Below are positions 1 to 7,363 of a stretch of DNA of 8,103 nt, piece after piece. The notes beneath the pieces were generated by a model that did not search any database, was not told where the DNA came from, and was given only the letters and a program-made list of their open reading frames with translations. Origin of the DNA: Actinomycetota bacterium (GTDB lineage Bacteria; Actinomycetota; Thermoleophilia; Solirubrobacterales; Solirubrobacteraceae); the NCBI GenBank assembly GCA_005883905.1, contig VAYD01000115.1, forward strand, positions 1-8,103, in the 5' to 3' direction. The first letter of the stretch is position 1. Each line of letters begins with the position of its first letter. A program made the position numbers and the translations under genes.

Positions 1-763
1 CAGGTCGCCGGCGCCCCGGTGAACGTGATCGACCTGGGCGAAGGCGATCCGATGGTGTTCATCCACGGCCTTTCGGGGGCCTGGGTCAACTGGCTGGAGA
101 ACCTCCCCCACTTCGCCCGCGAGCACCGCGTGATCGCGATGGACCTGCCCGGCTTCGGCCACTCGCCGATGCCGACCGAGCAGATCTCGATCGCGGGCTA
201 CGGGCAGATCGTCGACGAGCTGCTCGACGCCCTGGGCATCGATCGCGCCGTGATCGTCGGCAACTCGATGGGCGGCTTCATCGGCGCCGAGGTCGCGATC
301 CAGTTCTCGACGCGGGTGGAGAAGCTCGTGCTCATCAGCGCGGCCGGGATCTCGATCGAGCACCAGCGCAACGAGCCGGTGCTGCGCGCGCTCGAGCGCC
401 TCGACGACGTGCTGATCCTCGGCGGCGGCTGGATGGCGACCCGGTCGGCAGGGCTTGCCCGGCGGGGACCTGCCCGCGCCGCTGATCGCCGAGCAGGTGA
501 TGGGCTCCGGCAAGCCCGGGTTCGTCCCCGCGCTCGATGCGCTGACCGACTACCCGATCCGCGACCGGCTGCGCGAGATCGCCTGCCCGGTGCTGGTGGT
601 GTGGGGCGAGGAGGACCGCCTCGTCCCGGTGCGCGACGCCTACGTGTTCGGCGAGCTGATCCCGAACGCGCGCGTCGTCGTGTGGCCCGAGACCGGGCAC
701 GTTGCGATGCTCGAGCGCCCCGCCGCGTTCAACGCGCTGGTCGACGAGTTCCTGGCGCGGTAG
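1..763 (+). pseudogene. Alpha/beta-fold hydrolase, 5' partial, frameshifted with apparent internal deletion
   Basis: This is an alpha/beta hydrolase-fold enzyme; the substrate cannot be told from sequence. The frame is open from base 1 (reading QVAGAPVNVIDLGEG...), so the true start probably lies left of the window and the GTG at 19 is an unlikely start. Frame 1 carries the oxyanion-side HG motif (His codon 64-66) and the nucleophile elbow GNSMGG (Ser codon 265-267). Around 460-467 the coding signal moves to frame 2, which carries the acid in GEEDRLVP (Asp codon 614-616) and the catalytic His in ETGHVAML (698-700), ending at TAG 761-763. The Ser-Asp-His triad is therefore present but split between frames. 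Related proteins, as I recall them, have roughly 15-20 more residues (cap region) between the ARR and DLPAPL segments, so a deletion of about 50 bases fits better than a one-base slip. The flavin-barrel gene follows 10 bases after the stop. Family call is firm; whether the break is real or an artefact is open. Confidence 0.82.
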
Positions 764-773
764 GGTCGCTCAC

Positions 774-1336
774 GTGGGTTACCACGCCGGATCGCGCGAG
801 CTGCAGGACCGGTTCGGCACGCGGGCGCTGGCCGACCGCCTCGACGACGTGAAGGTGCACGGCACCTTCAGCGACTCCGATCGCGCCTTCATCGAGGCGC
901 GCGACATGTTCTTCCTCGCCACCGCGGACGAGCAGGGCCGGCCGCAGTGCTCGTACAAGGGCGGCGACCCCGGCTTCGTCCGCGTCGTCGGCGAGCGCCA
1001 GCTCGCGATCCCCAACTACGACGGCAACGGGATGTACCTGTCGTGGGGCAATGCCCGCGTCAACCCGCACGTCGGGCTGCTCTTCATCGACTTCCAGGCG
1101 CAGCGGCGCATGCGCGTCAACGGCACGGCCTCGATCAACGCTGACGACGCGCTGCTGGGCTCCTACCCCGAGGCGCAGTTCGTCGTCCGCGTGACGGCGA
1201 CCGAGATCTTCCCCAACTGCCCGCGTTACATCCACAAGCTGGGCGCTCTCGCTTCGTCCCGCACGCGGGCGCCGAGACGCCCGAGCCGGAGTGGAAGTCG
1301 GCCGACTGGGCGCGCGACGTCGTGCCTAGACCGTGA
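774..1336 (+). pseudogene. Pyridoxamine 5'-phosphate oxidase family protein (FMN-binding split barrel), frameshifted near its 3' end
   Basis: Predicted cytoplasmic flavin-dependent oxidoreductase of the PNPOx-like split-barrel superfamily; members bind FMN or F420, and the real substrate is unknown. The GTG at 774 starts a frame beginning MGYHAGSRELQDRF. Family-typical segments follow: RDMFFLATADEQGRPQCSYK (first barrel strands), GGDPGFVRVV, NPHVGLLFIDF, RMRVNGTASI and FPNCPRYIHK. At about 1241-1250 the frame changes: after YIHKLG the reading continues in frame 2 as [29 protein letters not shown], with stop TGA at 1334-1336. Only about five bases separate the two conserved segments, where roughly five residues are expected, so about ten bases may be missing. 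The TAG of the upstream hydrolase is 10 bases before this GTG and there is no strong Shine-Dalgarno, which suggests coupled translation. The last 11 bases overlap the 3' end of convergent ilvD. Classic PdxH is unlikely, because this is the broader uncharacterised branch. Confidence 0.82.
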
Positions 1337-2959
1337 CCGCGCCCTGCGAGGCGCTGCCGACGAGCTTCGCGTACTTGGCCAGCACGCCGCTGACGTCGGG
1401 GTTCGGCGGCGGCGTGTAGGCCACGAGGCGCTCGGCGATCACCTCGTCGCTGAGGTCGACGTCGATGCGCTTGCTGTCGACGTCGACCGTCACCGTGTCG
1501 CCGTCCTCGACGGCCGCGATCGGGCCGCCGCGAACCGCCTCGGGCGCGAGGTGGCCGGCCATGAAGCCGTGCGTCGCGCCACTGAAGCGCCCGTCGGTGA
1601 GCAGGACGACGTCCTCCCCCAGGCCGGCGCCGTTGATCGCCGCGGTCACGGCGAGCATCTCGCGCATCCCCGGGCCGCCGGCGGGGCCCTCGTTGCGGAT
1701 GATCACGACGTCGCCCGGCTGGATGCCGCCGTGCGTCACCGCGCTCATCGCGGCCTCCTCGCCCTCGAAGACTCGCGCGGGACCGGCGTGGTGGCGGCGC
1801 TCGTGGCCGGCGAGCTTCACGACGCAGCCCTCGGGGGCGATGTTGCCGCGCAGGATCGCCAGGCCGCCGGTCTGCTTGAGCGGGCTGTCGAGCGGCCGCA
1901 CGACCCGCTGGTCCTCGGGTTCGGTCGCGTCGTCGGCGAGCTCGCCGACGGTCCGGCCGAGCACCGTGGGCGCATCCTCGTTGAGGATCCCCAGGTCCTT
2001 CAGGCGCTTGGCGAGCACCGCCGTGCCGCCCGCGTGGAACATGTCGGTTGCGTTGTACCTGCCGCCGGGGCTGAGGTCGCACAGCAGCGGCGTGCGCTCC
2101 GACATGCGGTCGAAGTCGTCGATGTCGAGGTCGACACCGGCCTCCTTGGCGACGGCGAGCAGGTGCAGGACGCCGTTGGTCGACCCGCCCGAGCTCGTCA
2201 CCGCGGCGATCGCGTTCTCGAGCGAGGCCTTCGTGATCAGGTCGCTCGGGCGCAGGTTGCGCCGCAGGACGTCCATGACGAGCTTGCCGGCGTCGAACGC
2301 GGTCTGCGCCTTGGTCGCCTCCTGCGCGGGCACGCCGGACGGTCCCATCGGGCTGATGCCCATCATCTCGAACGCCATCGCCATCGTGTTGGCGGTGAAC
2401 TGCCCGCCGCAGGCGCCCGCGCCCGGGCTCGCACCTCGAAGACGTCGATGATCGTCACGTCGCGCCCCTGGAAGCGCCCCGGCGGGATCGAGCCGCCGTA
2501 GAGCATCACGCTCGGCACGTCGAGGCGCGCGAGCGCCATCACGGTGCCGGGGATCGTCTTGTCGCAGCCGCTGAGCGCGACGACGCCGTCGAACAGGTGC
2601 CCGCGCGCGACCAGCTCGATCGAGTCCGCGATCACCTCGCGGCTGACGAGGCTGGTCTTCATCCCGCTCGTGCCCATCGTGATCCCGTCGGAGATCGCGA
2701 TCGTGTTGAACTCCATCGGCGTACCGCCGGCCTCGCGGACGCCCTCCTTCACCTTCGCGGCGAGCGCGCGTAGGTGGAAGTTGCACGGCATCGTCTCGAT
2801 CCACGTCGAGGCGACCCCGATGATCGGCTTGGCGAGGTCGTCGTCGCCGTAGCCGATGCCCTTGAGGTAGGCGCGGGCAGCCGCCCGGTGCGGGCCCTCC
2901 GTGAGGGCGCGGGACCGGTGCTTGAGGTCGATGGCCGAGTCGGTGCTGGTCTGGCTCAC
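1326..2959 (-). pseudogene. ilvD: Dihydroxy-acid dehydratase, frameshifted with apparent internal deletion
   Basis: IlvD dehydrates 2,3-dihydroxy-isovalerate and 2,3-dihydroxy-3-methylvalerate to the 2-keto acids in valine, leucine and isoleucine synthesis, using an Fe-S cluster. The GTG at 2959 begins [16 protein letters not shown]. The three expected cluster cysteines are visible: Cys59 in TMPCN, Cys132 in SGCDKT, and the one in GACGGQ just past the break. The C-terminal half has [40 protein letters not shown] and TDGRFSG (the conserved Ser near the C terminus), with stop TAG at 1326-1328. The N-terminal frame is good through DVFE (Glu175, codon 2437-2435); the family then continues in another frame at [10 protein letters not shown] from 2432. 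Family members have about 22 residues between these points (a GVG..AG..... ELH.LE-type segment), so about 65-70 bases seem to be lost. Repaired length would be about 565 residues, as expected. The start overlaps the upstream gene's stop by 4 bases (GTGA). Confidence 0.9.
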
Positions 2960-3600
2960 GGGGCCGGGAGACTACCCGTGCCCTCTCGCCGGCGTTCGCG
3001 CGTGGTGCGCTCGCGCTCCCACATCTGCAGCCGCCAGAGATCGCGGCGGACCTGGCGCGGGTCGACCTGCCGCCCGGGCAGGTGCATGTTCGCGGTCGCG
3101 ACCAGGTGGCGCTCGTCGCCGGTCAGCGCCATCCACTTCGCCAGCACGTCGTCGCTGTCGGGCAGGCGCGCGCTGCCGTAGGGCCGCGTCTCGTCGGGGA
3201 ACGCGACGCAGTACTCGTTCAGCAGCGTCCGCGTCTGCGGCAGGTACGCGACGATCGGTTTGTGGGGGTAGATGAGGTACGCGTACGGCGCGCCGGCCTC
3301 GGTCTCCTCGCTGCCGCCCTGGGTCGGCCCGTCGGCGAGCTTGCCCCACACCCGCAGGAAGCCGAGGTCGCGATACATCGCCCACTCCTCCCCGTTCACG
3401 CATGAGCGCAGGAGCTGGCGCGCGCGCTGCTCGGCGCGGCGCTCACGACCCGGGTCGTAGGCCCCGAGCGAGTCGTCCCAACGCGAGACGCGCGCGCGGC
3501 GCGCCCTGTGGCGCTCCCAGGCCTCCTGCAGCTGCGGCAGCGTGACCTCCCACAGCAGCGCGACGATGACGATGGCCGTTGCGCTGAGGGCGAGGAGCAC
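2956..3600 (-). CDS. Membrane-anchored protein of unknown function, 214 aa
   Basis: I do not recognise a named family. Residues 1-18 ([17 protein letters not shown]) form one hydrophobic segment, followed by an Arg-rich stretch (28-40), so an N-terminal membrane anchor with a cytoplasmic body is likely under the positive-inside rule. The body reads as a compact soluble domain: a helix at 53-67 ([14 protein letters not shown]), then [16 protein letters not shown] (71-86), a strand pair [16 protein letters not shown] (106-121), NEYCVAFPD (128-136) and [14 protein letters not shown] (146-159), ending with ANMHLPGRQ and a highly charged tail (185-206). The layout is a helix followed by a strand-rich module and a second helix, with two cysteines (67, 131). 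The GTG start at 3600 is supported by GGAGG eight bases upstream. It lies 16 bases after the 82-aa gene, and its TGA overlaps the ilvD GTG by four bases, so the two are probably translated together. The gene is intact. Confidence 0.8.
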   Translation of the reverse strand: MLLALSATAIVIVALLWEVTLPQLQEAWERHRARRARVSRWDDSLGAYDPGRERRAEQRARQLLRSCVNGEEWAMYRDLGFLRVWGKLADGPTQGGSEETEAGAPYAYLIYPHKPIVAYLPQTRTLLNEYCVAFPDETRPYGSARLPDSDDVLAKWMALTGDERHLVATANMHLPGRQVDPRQVRRDLWRLQMWERERTTRERRREGTGSLPAP

Positions 3601-3608
3601 CGCTGCAG

Positions 3609-3613
3609 CCTCC
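3609..3613 (-). promoter_or_regulatory. Shine-Dalgarno for the 214-aa membrane protein
   Basis: On the minus strand GGAGG sits 8 bases before the GTG at 3600. It is one of only two strong ribosome-binding sites in the window and it fixes this GTG as the start. A short CGGCC/GGCCG inverted repeat around the preceding stop codon abuts it. Confidence 0.65.
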
Positions 3614-3616
3614 GGC

Positions 3617-3865
3617 CTAACGGCCGCCGGCCGCGCGCGGGAAGAAGATGACCCGGTCGGCGTCGCGCGGGATCTCGTCGAATGCCTTGACCATCTGCGC
3701 CTGGCGCCGGCCGTCGTGGCTCGTGAGCGGCACCGCCGCCCACATGCCCTGGTCGAGCTGCTCGCGGAACGCCTCGACGAGCCGCTCCTCCTCGGCGGCG
3801 ACCTCGATGTCGCCCTCGGCCAGCAGCACCTCGCCGTGGCCAGGCTTCATGCGCAGGAACTTCAC
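3617..3865 (-). CDS. Small conserved-looking protein of unknown function, 82 aa
   Basis: No named family is recognised. The protein starts VKFLRMKPGHGEVLLAEGD and is rich in Glu/Asp in its middle (22-38), suggesting a beta-hairpin, then an amphipathic helix (EEERLVEAFREQLDQGM, 25-41), then a strand (WAAVPL, 42-47), a polar loop and a final strand (DRVIFFPRAAGG, 70-81). There are no cysteines, no signal peptide and no membrane segment, so it is probably a small cytoplasmic alpha/beta protein. The frame stays open far upstream, but the GTG at 3865 is the right start: GGAGG lies 7 bases before it, and upstream codons would run into thiD. It sits 22 bases after the thiD stop and 16 bases before the membrane-protein gene. 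I think similar small proteins occur in Solirubrobacterales, but that is recollection, not a search. Partner or adaptor of the adjacent membrane protein is only a guess from position. Confidence 0.75.
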   Translation of the reverse strand: MKFLRMKPGHGEVLLAEGDIEVAAEEERLVEAFREQLDQGMWAAVPLTSHDGRRQAQMVKAFDEIPRDADRVIFFPRAAGGR

Positions 3866-3872
3866 AGCTCCG

Positions 3873-3877
3873 CCTCC
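3873..3877 (-). promoter_or_regulatory. Shine-Dalgarno for the 82-aa protein
   Basis: On the minus strand the purine-rich run GGAGGCGGAG precedes the GTG at 3865. Its GGAGG core is 7 bases from the start, which decides the start of this short gene against the much longer open frame around it. Confidence 0.65.
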
Positions 3878-3887
3878 ATCGTGGCGA

Positions 3888-4703
3888 TTATGGCAAAGCG
3901 GACCTGGTGCGCAGGCGATCTGTGACGCCGAGGACATCCACCGGACCTGCACCGCCCCCCAGTCCGCGAAGCCCGCGCCGCACCGCCTCTGCAGCGACCT
4001 CGCGCGCGACCTTCGCCGCGTCGAGCGGCGACGCGCCAAGCGCGAGCTGCGCGGCCAGCGTCGAGGAGTGCGTGCAGCCCGAGCCGTGGGCGGCGCCATC
4101 GGGGTGCCGCGGGCCGGGAATGGCGGCGAACGAGTCACCGTCGAAGAACAGGTCGGCGGCCTCCTCGCGGTGGCCACCGGTGACCACGACGACGTCGGGC
4201 CCGAGAGCGCGGACGCGCCGCGCCAGCTCCTCGCCGTCGAGCGTCGCGTCGCGCACGAGCACGCGCGCCTCCATCAGGTTGGGGGTGGCAACGGTCGCGC
4301 GCGGGAGCAGGAGGTCGCGCAGCGCGTCCTCGGCATCGGGCTCGAGCAGCCGCGCGCCGGACTCGGCCACCATCACCGGGTCGAGCACGACCGGCGTGCC
4401 CCGTGGCAGCTCGTCGAGCGCCCACGCGACCGCCTCGGTGGCTCGGGCCGACCCGACCATCCCGATCTTCACCGCGTCCACGCCGAGGTCCTGAGCCACC
4501 GCGCGCACCTGCTCGACGATGAAGGCGGGCGGCACCGGATGGACGCCCGTCACCGCCGTGGTGTTCTGAGCGGTGAGCGCCGTGAGTGCCGTCGTGCCGT
4601 GCACCCCGGCGTGGGCGAATGCCTTGAGGTCCGCCTGGATCCCCGCCCCGCCGCCGGAGTCCGACCCGGCGATCGACAGGCACACAGGTACGCGATCTGC
4701 CAT
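3888..4703 (-). CDS. thiD: Hydroxymethylpyrimidine/phosphomethylpyrimidine kinase
   Basis: ThiD phosphorylates 4-amino-5-hydroxymethyl-2-methylpyrimidine and then its monophosphate, giving HMP-PP for thiamin phosphate synthesis in the cytoplasm. The 271-residue product matches the usual 260-270 length of this ribokinase-fold family. Visible signatures in order: [10 protein letters not shown] (12-21, substrate loop), TALTAQNT (41-48), VKIGMVGS (78-85), [11 protein letters not shown] (106-116), TPNLMEA (140-146), VVVTGGH (172-178) and the anion-hole HGSGC with the catalytic Cys210. The ATG at 4703 gives the expected N terminus [15 protein letters not shown]. It lies 23 bases after the dprA stop with no clear Shine-Dalgarno and too little room for a TPP riboswitch, so expression probably depends on the upstream comM-dprA transcript. 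No other thiamin genes are in view. A PdxK-like pyridoxal kinase is the main alternative, but the GSDSGGGAG and GSGC forms favour ThiD. Confidence 0.94.
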   Translation of the reverse strand: MADRVPVCLSIAGSDSGGGAGIQADLKAFAHAGVHGTTALTALTAQNTTAVTGVHPVPPAFIVEQVRAVAQDLGVDAVKIGMVGSARATEAVAWALDELPRGTPVVLDPVMVAESGARLLEPDAEDALRDLLLPRATVATPNLMEARVLVRDATLDGEELARRVRALGPDVVVVTGGHREEAADLFFDGDSFAAIPGPRHPDGAAHGSGCTHSSTLAAQLALGASPLDAAKVAREVAAEAVRRGLRGLGGGAGPVDVLGVTDRLRTRSALP

Positions 4704-4726
4704 CGCGGCCGATGATAGGCCGAGCC

Positions 4727-5815
4727 TTACGCCAGGACCCGCCGGTAGGTCCCGCCCGGACCGCGCGTCACGAGCCCGAGGATCTCGAGCTCGGTCAGGC
4801 CGAGCAGCGCCGCGTCCGCCTCGGCGGGCGACAGCGCGATGGCGTCGATCGTCGTCCTGCCCTCCCCCAGCTTGCGCAGCAGCGTGCGCAGGACCGGGTC
4901 GAGGCCGGCCGTCCGGGCTTCGGCGTCCGTGCCCAGCCCGTGACCGACGCCCAGGGCGAGGTCGAGCGCGTCGATCGCGTCCCGGACGACCGTGGCGCCG
5001 TCGCGCAGCAGCGCGTTCGTCCCGGCGCTGCGCCAATCCAGCGGCGAGCCCGGCACCGCGCCGACGTCGCGGCCCAGATCCATCGCGAGCTCGGCCGTGA
5101 TCAGCGACCCCGAGCGCGCTGCGGCCTGCACGACGATCGTGGCGCTCGCCAGGGCGGCGATGATCCGGTTGCGCGCCGGGAAGCACCAGCGCCGCGGAAC
5201 GAACGCGGGCGGCGCCTCGGAGAGGACCGCGCCGTGCTCGCGGATGCGGCCGTGGAGCGCGCGCTTGGAGCGCGGGTAAGCGATGTCGGCGCCGCCCGCG
5301 AGGACCGCGACCGTCGGGCCGCCCGCCTGCAGCGCGCCGTCGTGCGCCGCGCTGTCGATCCCGAGCGCCATCCCGCTCACGACCGTCACGCCCGCGGCGG
5401 CCAGCCCGCGCCCGAGCGCCCGCGCGACCTCGAGCCCCTCCGGCGACGGCTGGCGCGTGCCGACCACAGCGATCGCGGGACCGTCCGGCAGCGCGCCGGC
5501 CCATGACGTCACCGGTGGGGCGGCGCGGTCGTCGCGCAGCGACTCCGGGTAGTCGTCCTCGTGGCGGCAGATCGCCACAAGGCCGGCGCGGCCGTAGGCC
5601 TCCCGCAGGTCGTCGAGGTCGAGCTGCTCGAGCTGGCGGCGCATCCGGCCGACCTCCGATGGCGCGACGGCCGACAGCAGGTCCTCGTCGGGCAGCGCAA
5701 GCACCTCGGGCAGCCGCTTGCCCTCGTGGCGCGCGAGCTCGATCCAGCCGGCCAGTCGCGCGACGAGCCAGGTGCGCCGCAGGCACGCGTCACACGCGCG
5801 GACGCGGAGGGTCAC
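4727..5815 (-). CDS. dprA: DNA-processing protein DprA (Smf), RecA loader
   Basis: DprA binds incoming single-stranded DNA in the cytoplasm and loads RecA during natural transformation. The protein has 362 residues. An N-terminal helical region (about 1-95) carries a Cys-x-x-Cys (Cys8, Cys11) and a helix-hairpin-helix-like stretch. The Rossmann-like core follows: [11 protein letters not shown] (114-124), [16 protein letters not shown] (147-162), GGADIAYP (174-181), [12 protein letters not shown] (212-223), [10 protein letters not shown] (235-244) and AVPGSP (253-258). A C-terminal winged-helix-like domain (about 305-362, [12 protein letters not shown]) ends in TAA at 4727-4729. The usual GSR of the first motif is GTR here. 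The stretch 90-112 before the core is short and poorly conserved, lacking the usual PP.LF.rG form. The GTG at 5815 was chosen because it overlaps the comM TGA by four bases and opens with a compact family-like N terminus; the open frame upstream lies inside comM. Confidence 0.93.
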   Translation of the reverse strand: MTLRVRACDACLRRTWLVARLAGWIELARHEGKRLPEVLALPDEDLLSAVAPSEVGRMRRQLEQLDLDDLREAYGRAGLVAICRHEDDYPESLRDDRAAPPVTSWAGALPDGPAIAVVGTRQPSPEGLEVARALGRGLAAAGVTVVSGMALGIDSAAHDGALQAGGPTVAVLAGGADIAYPRSKRALHGRIREHGAVLSEAPPAFVPRRWCFPARNRIIAALASATIVVQAAARSGSLITAELAMDLGRDVGAVPGSPLDWRSAGTNALLRDGATVVRDAIDALDLALGVGHGLGTDAEARTAGLDPVLRTLLRKLGEGRTTIDAIALSPAEADAALLGLTELEILGLVTRGPGGTYRRVLA

Positions 5816-7326
5816 GCCGCTTCCTCGGGCGCGGTGGTTGCGTCCTGGCGCAGGCCGATCGCGCGCAGGAGCTCCTGCTTGCCGACCGTGTCGCGGGCAT
5901 CGAGGTCGGCGATCGTCATCGCGACGCGCAGGACGCGCTCGCGACCGCGCGCCGAGAGCGCGCCGCGCTCGTAGGTCGCGTGCAGGAGCCGCTCCGCGTC
6001 GCTGTCCAGCCGCACGAGCCGGCGCACGAGCGCCGTGTCCATGTGCCCGTTGCACGTCGCGCCGGTGCCGTCGAGCCGGGCGAGCTGGCGCTCTCGCGCC
6101 TGCGCGATGCGATCGCGCGCCTGCGCCGAGCTCGTCACGCCCGGCGCGCGGAGCTCGTCAGCCGACGGCCGGCCGACCGCCAGCAGCAGGTCGATGCGAT
6201 CCAGGAGCGGGCCGCTGAGCCGGCGGCCGTGGCGCAGCAGGTCGGCCTCGCTGCAGCGGCAGCGGCGCTCGGGGTGGAACCCGCAGGGACACGGGTTCGT
6301 CGATGCCACGAGCATGAACCGCGTCGGGTAGACGGCGATGTGCTGGCCGCGCACGACCGCGACGCGCCCGTCCTCCAGCGGCTGGCGCAGGGCCTCGAGC
6401 ACGTTGCGCGGGAACTCGCTGAGCTCGTCGAGGAACAGCACGCCGTGGTGGGCGAGCGTCACCTCGCCGGGCGTGGGCAGGCTCCCGCCGCCGATGAGCC
6501 CGGACGTGGATGTGTTGTGGTGCGGAGAGCGGAAGGGCCGCGTCCTGACCAGCCCGCCGCTGTGCATGCCGGCGATCGACCGGATGCGCGTGACCTCCAG
6601 CGCCTCGGCCGGCGTCAGCGGCGGCAGGATCGACGGCAACCGGCGCGCCAGCATCGTCTTGCCGGTGCCCGGCGGCCCGCTCAGCAGGACGTTGTGGCCG
6701 CCCGCGGCCGCGACGATCAGCGCCTCGACCGGCCCGGCGTGCCCGCGCACGTCGGCGAGGTCGGACGCGTCCTGCGGCTCGAGCGCCACGACGTCCGCGC
6801 CGCGGTCGGGCGCCGCGTCCCCCCGCAGGACGGCGGCGACCGATGCGAGGTCGCCGGCGCCGCCGACGGTGATGACGTCGACGATCGCCGCCTCCGCGAC
6901 GCGCTCCCAGGGGACGATCACGCCCTCGAGGCCGGCGCGCAGCACGCCCTCGGCGACCGCGAGCGCGCCGTTGCACGGGCGCACCTTGCCGTCGAGCCCG
7001 AGCTCGCCGAAGACCGCCAGGCGCTCGAGCGCCGCGGCGGGCACCTGGCGGCTGGCTGCGAGCACGCCGCAGGCGATCGCGAGGTCGAAGCCGGGCCCGT
7101 GCTTTCGCAGATAGGCCGGCGCGAGGTTGACCGTGACGCGCATCTGCGGGAACTCGAACCCCGAGTTCGAGATCGCGCCGCGGACGCGCTCGCGCGCCTC
7201 GCGCACCGAACGGTCGCCGAGCCCGACGATCGAGAACGCCGGCAGCCCCGGCTTGACGTCGACCTCGACCGTGACGCGGCGCGGTTCGACGCCGTCGATG
7301 GCGAACGTGGTGGCGTGGGCGAGCAT
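5812..7326 (-). CDS. comM: YifB/ComM family Mg-chelatase-like AAA+ ATPase
   Basis: ComM is a hexameric AAA+ DNA helicase that promotes branch migration during natural transformation; the family is also called YifB or Mg-chelatase subunit ChlI-like, but has no chelatase role. The 504 residues match E. coli ComM (about 506). An N-terminal Lon/S5-like domain (1-165) starts LAHATTFAIDGVE and includes SIVGLGDRSVREARERVR (32-49) and LAPAYLRKHGPGFDLAIA (68-85). The AAA+ module has Walker A GPPGTGKT (217-224), RPFRSPHHN (263-271), Walker B VLFLDEL (296-302), a four-Cys cluster CPCG...CRC (346, 348, 356, 358) and sensor segment GPLLDRIDL (372-380). The C-terminal lid has LSARGRERVLRVAMTIADL (457-475). 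The start ATG (7324-7326) gives the standard N terminus. There is no Shine-Dalgarno upstream, which fits a leaderless mRNA. It heads the six-gene minus-strand string and overlaps dprA by four bases. Confidence 0.95.
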   Translation of the reverse strand: MLAHATTFAIDGVEPRRVTVEVDVKPGLPAFSIVGLGDRSVREARERVRGAISNSGFEFPQMRVTVNLAPAYLRKHGPGFDLAIACGVLAASRQVPAAALERLAVFGELGLDGKVRPCNGALAVAEGVLRAGLEGVIVPWERVAEAAIVDVITVGGAGDLASVAAVLRGDAAPDRGADVVALEPQDASDLADVRGHAGPVEALIVAAAGGHNVLLSGPPGTGKTMLARRLPSILPPLTPAEALEVTRIRSIAGMHSGGLVRTRPFRSPHHNTSTSGLIGGGSLPTPGEVTLAHHGVLFLDELSEFPRNVLEALRQPLEDGRVAVVRGQHIAVYPTRFMLVASTNPCPCGFHPERRCRCSEADLLRHGRRLSGPLLDRIDLLLAVGRPSADELRAPGVTSSAQARDRIAQARERQLARLDGTGATCNGHMDTALVRRLVRLDSDAERLLHATYERGALSARGRERVLRVAMTIADLDARDTVGKQELLRAIGLRQDATTAPEEAA

Positions 7327-7363
7327 GGCGCCGCACGCTAGGCCGAGGCGTGTTGCGGATCAG
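7327..7363 (-). promoter_or_regulatory. Candidate promoter for comM operon
   Basis: On the minus strand TAGCGT (7340-7335) fits the loose actinobacterial -10 form TANNNT and would put the transcript start within a few bases of the comM ATG, which agrees with the absence of a Shine-Dalgarno. At 17-base spacing the -35 position (7363-7358) reads CTGATC, a weak match that lies inside the palindrome arm. This is a by-eye prediction only. Confidence 0.3.

Noticed and set aside
408..417. Second copy of the palindrome arm (CGTGCTGATC) inside the hydrolase
   Set aside because: The ten bases simply encode the DVLIL stretch in good frame and lack the opposite arm, so a chance match is more likely.
2363..2804. 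Programmed ribosomal frameshifting to join the two ilvD frames
   Set aside because: The frames do overlap, but there is no slippery heptamer at the junction, and conserved codons are missing rather than just out of frame, which frameshifting cannot restore.
3613..3626. CGGCC-TAAC-GGCCG hairpin at the end of the 82-aa gene as a terminator or switch
   Set aside because: Five-base arms of this composition are common in such GC-rich DNA, there is no T-run, and the next gene's Shine-Dalgarno follows at once.
4704..4726. TPP riboswitch or structured leader before thiD
   Set aside because: Only 23 bases separate the dprA stop from the thiD start. The sole structure is a CGGCC/GGCCG five-base stem, far too small for a riboswitch.
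5503..7341. A 612-codon open frame on the plus strand opposite comM and dprA, and similar long frames opposite ilvD and thiD
   Set aside because: Their products are low-complexity Arg/Ala/Pro-rich strings without domains, which is typical of antisense frames in very GC-rich coding DNA. The minus-strand genes have full family signatures.
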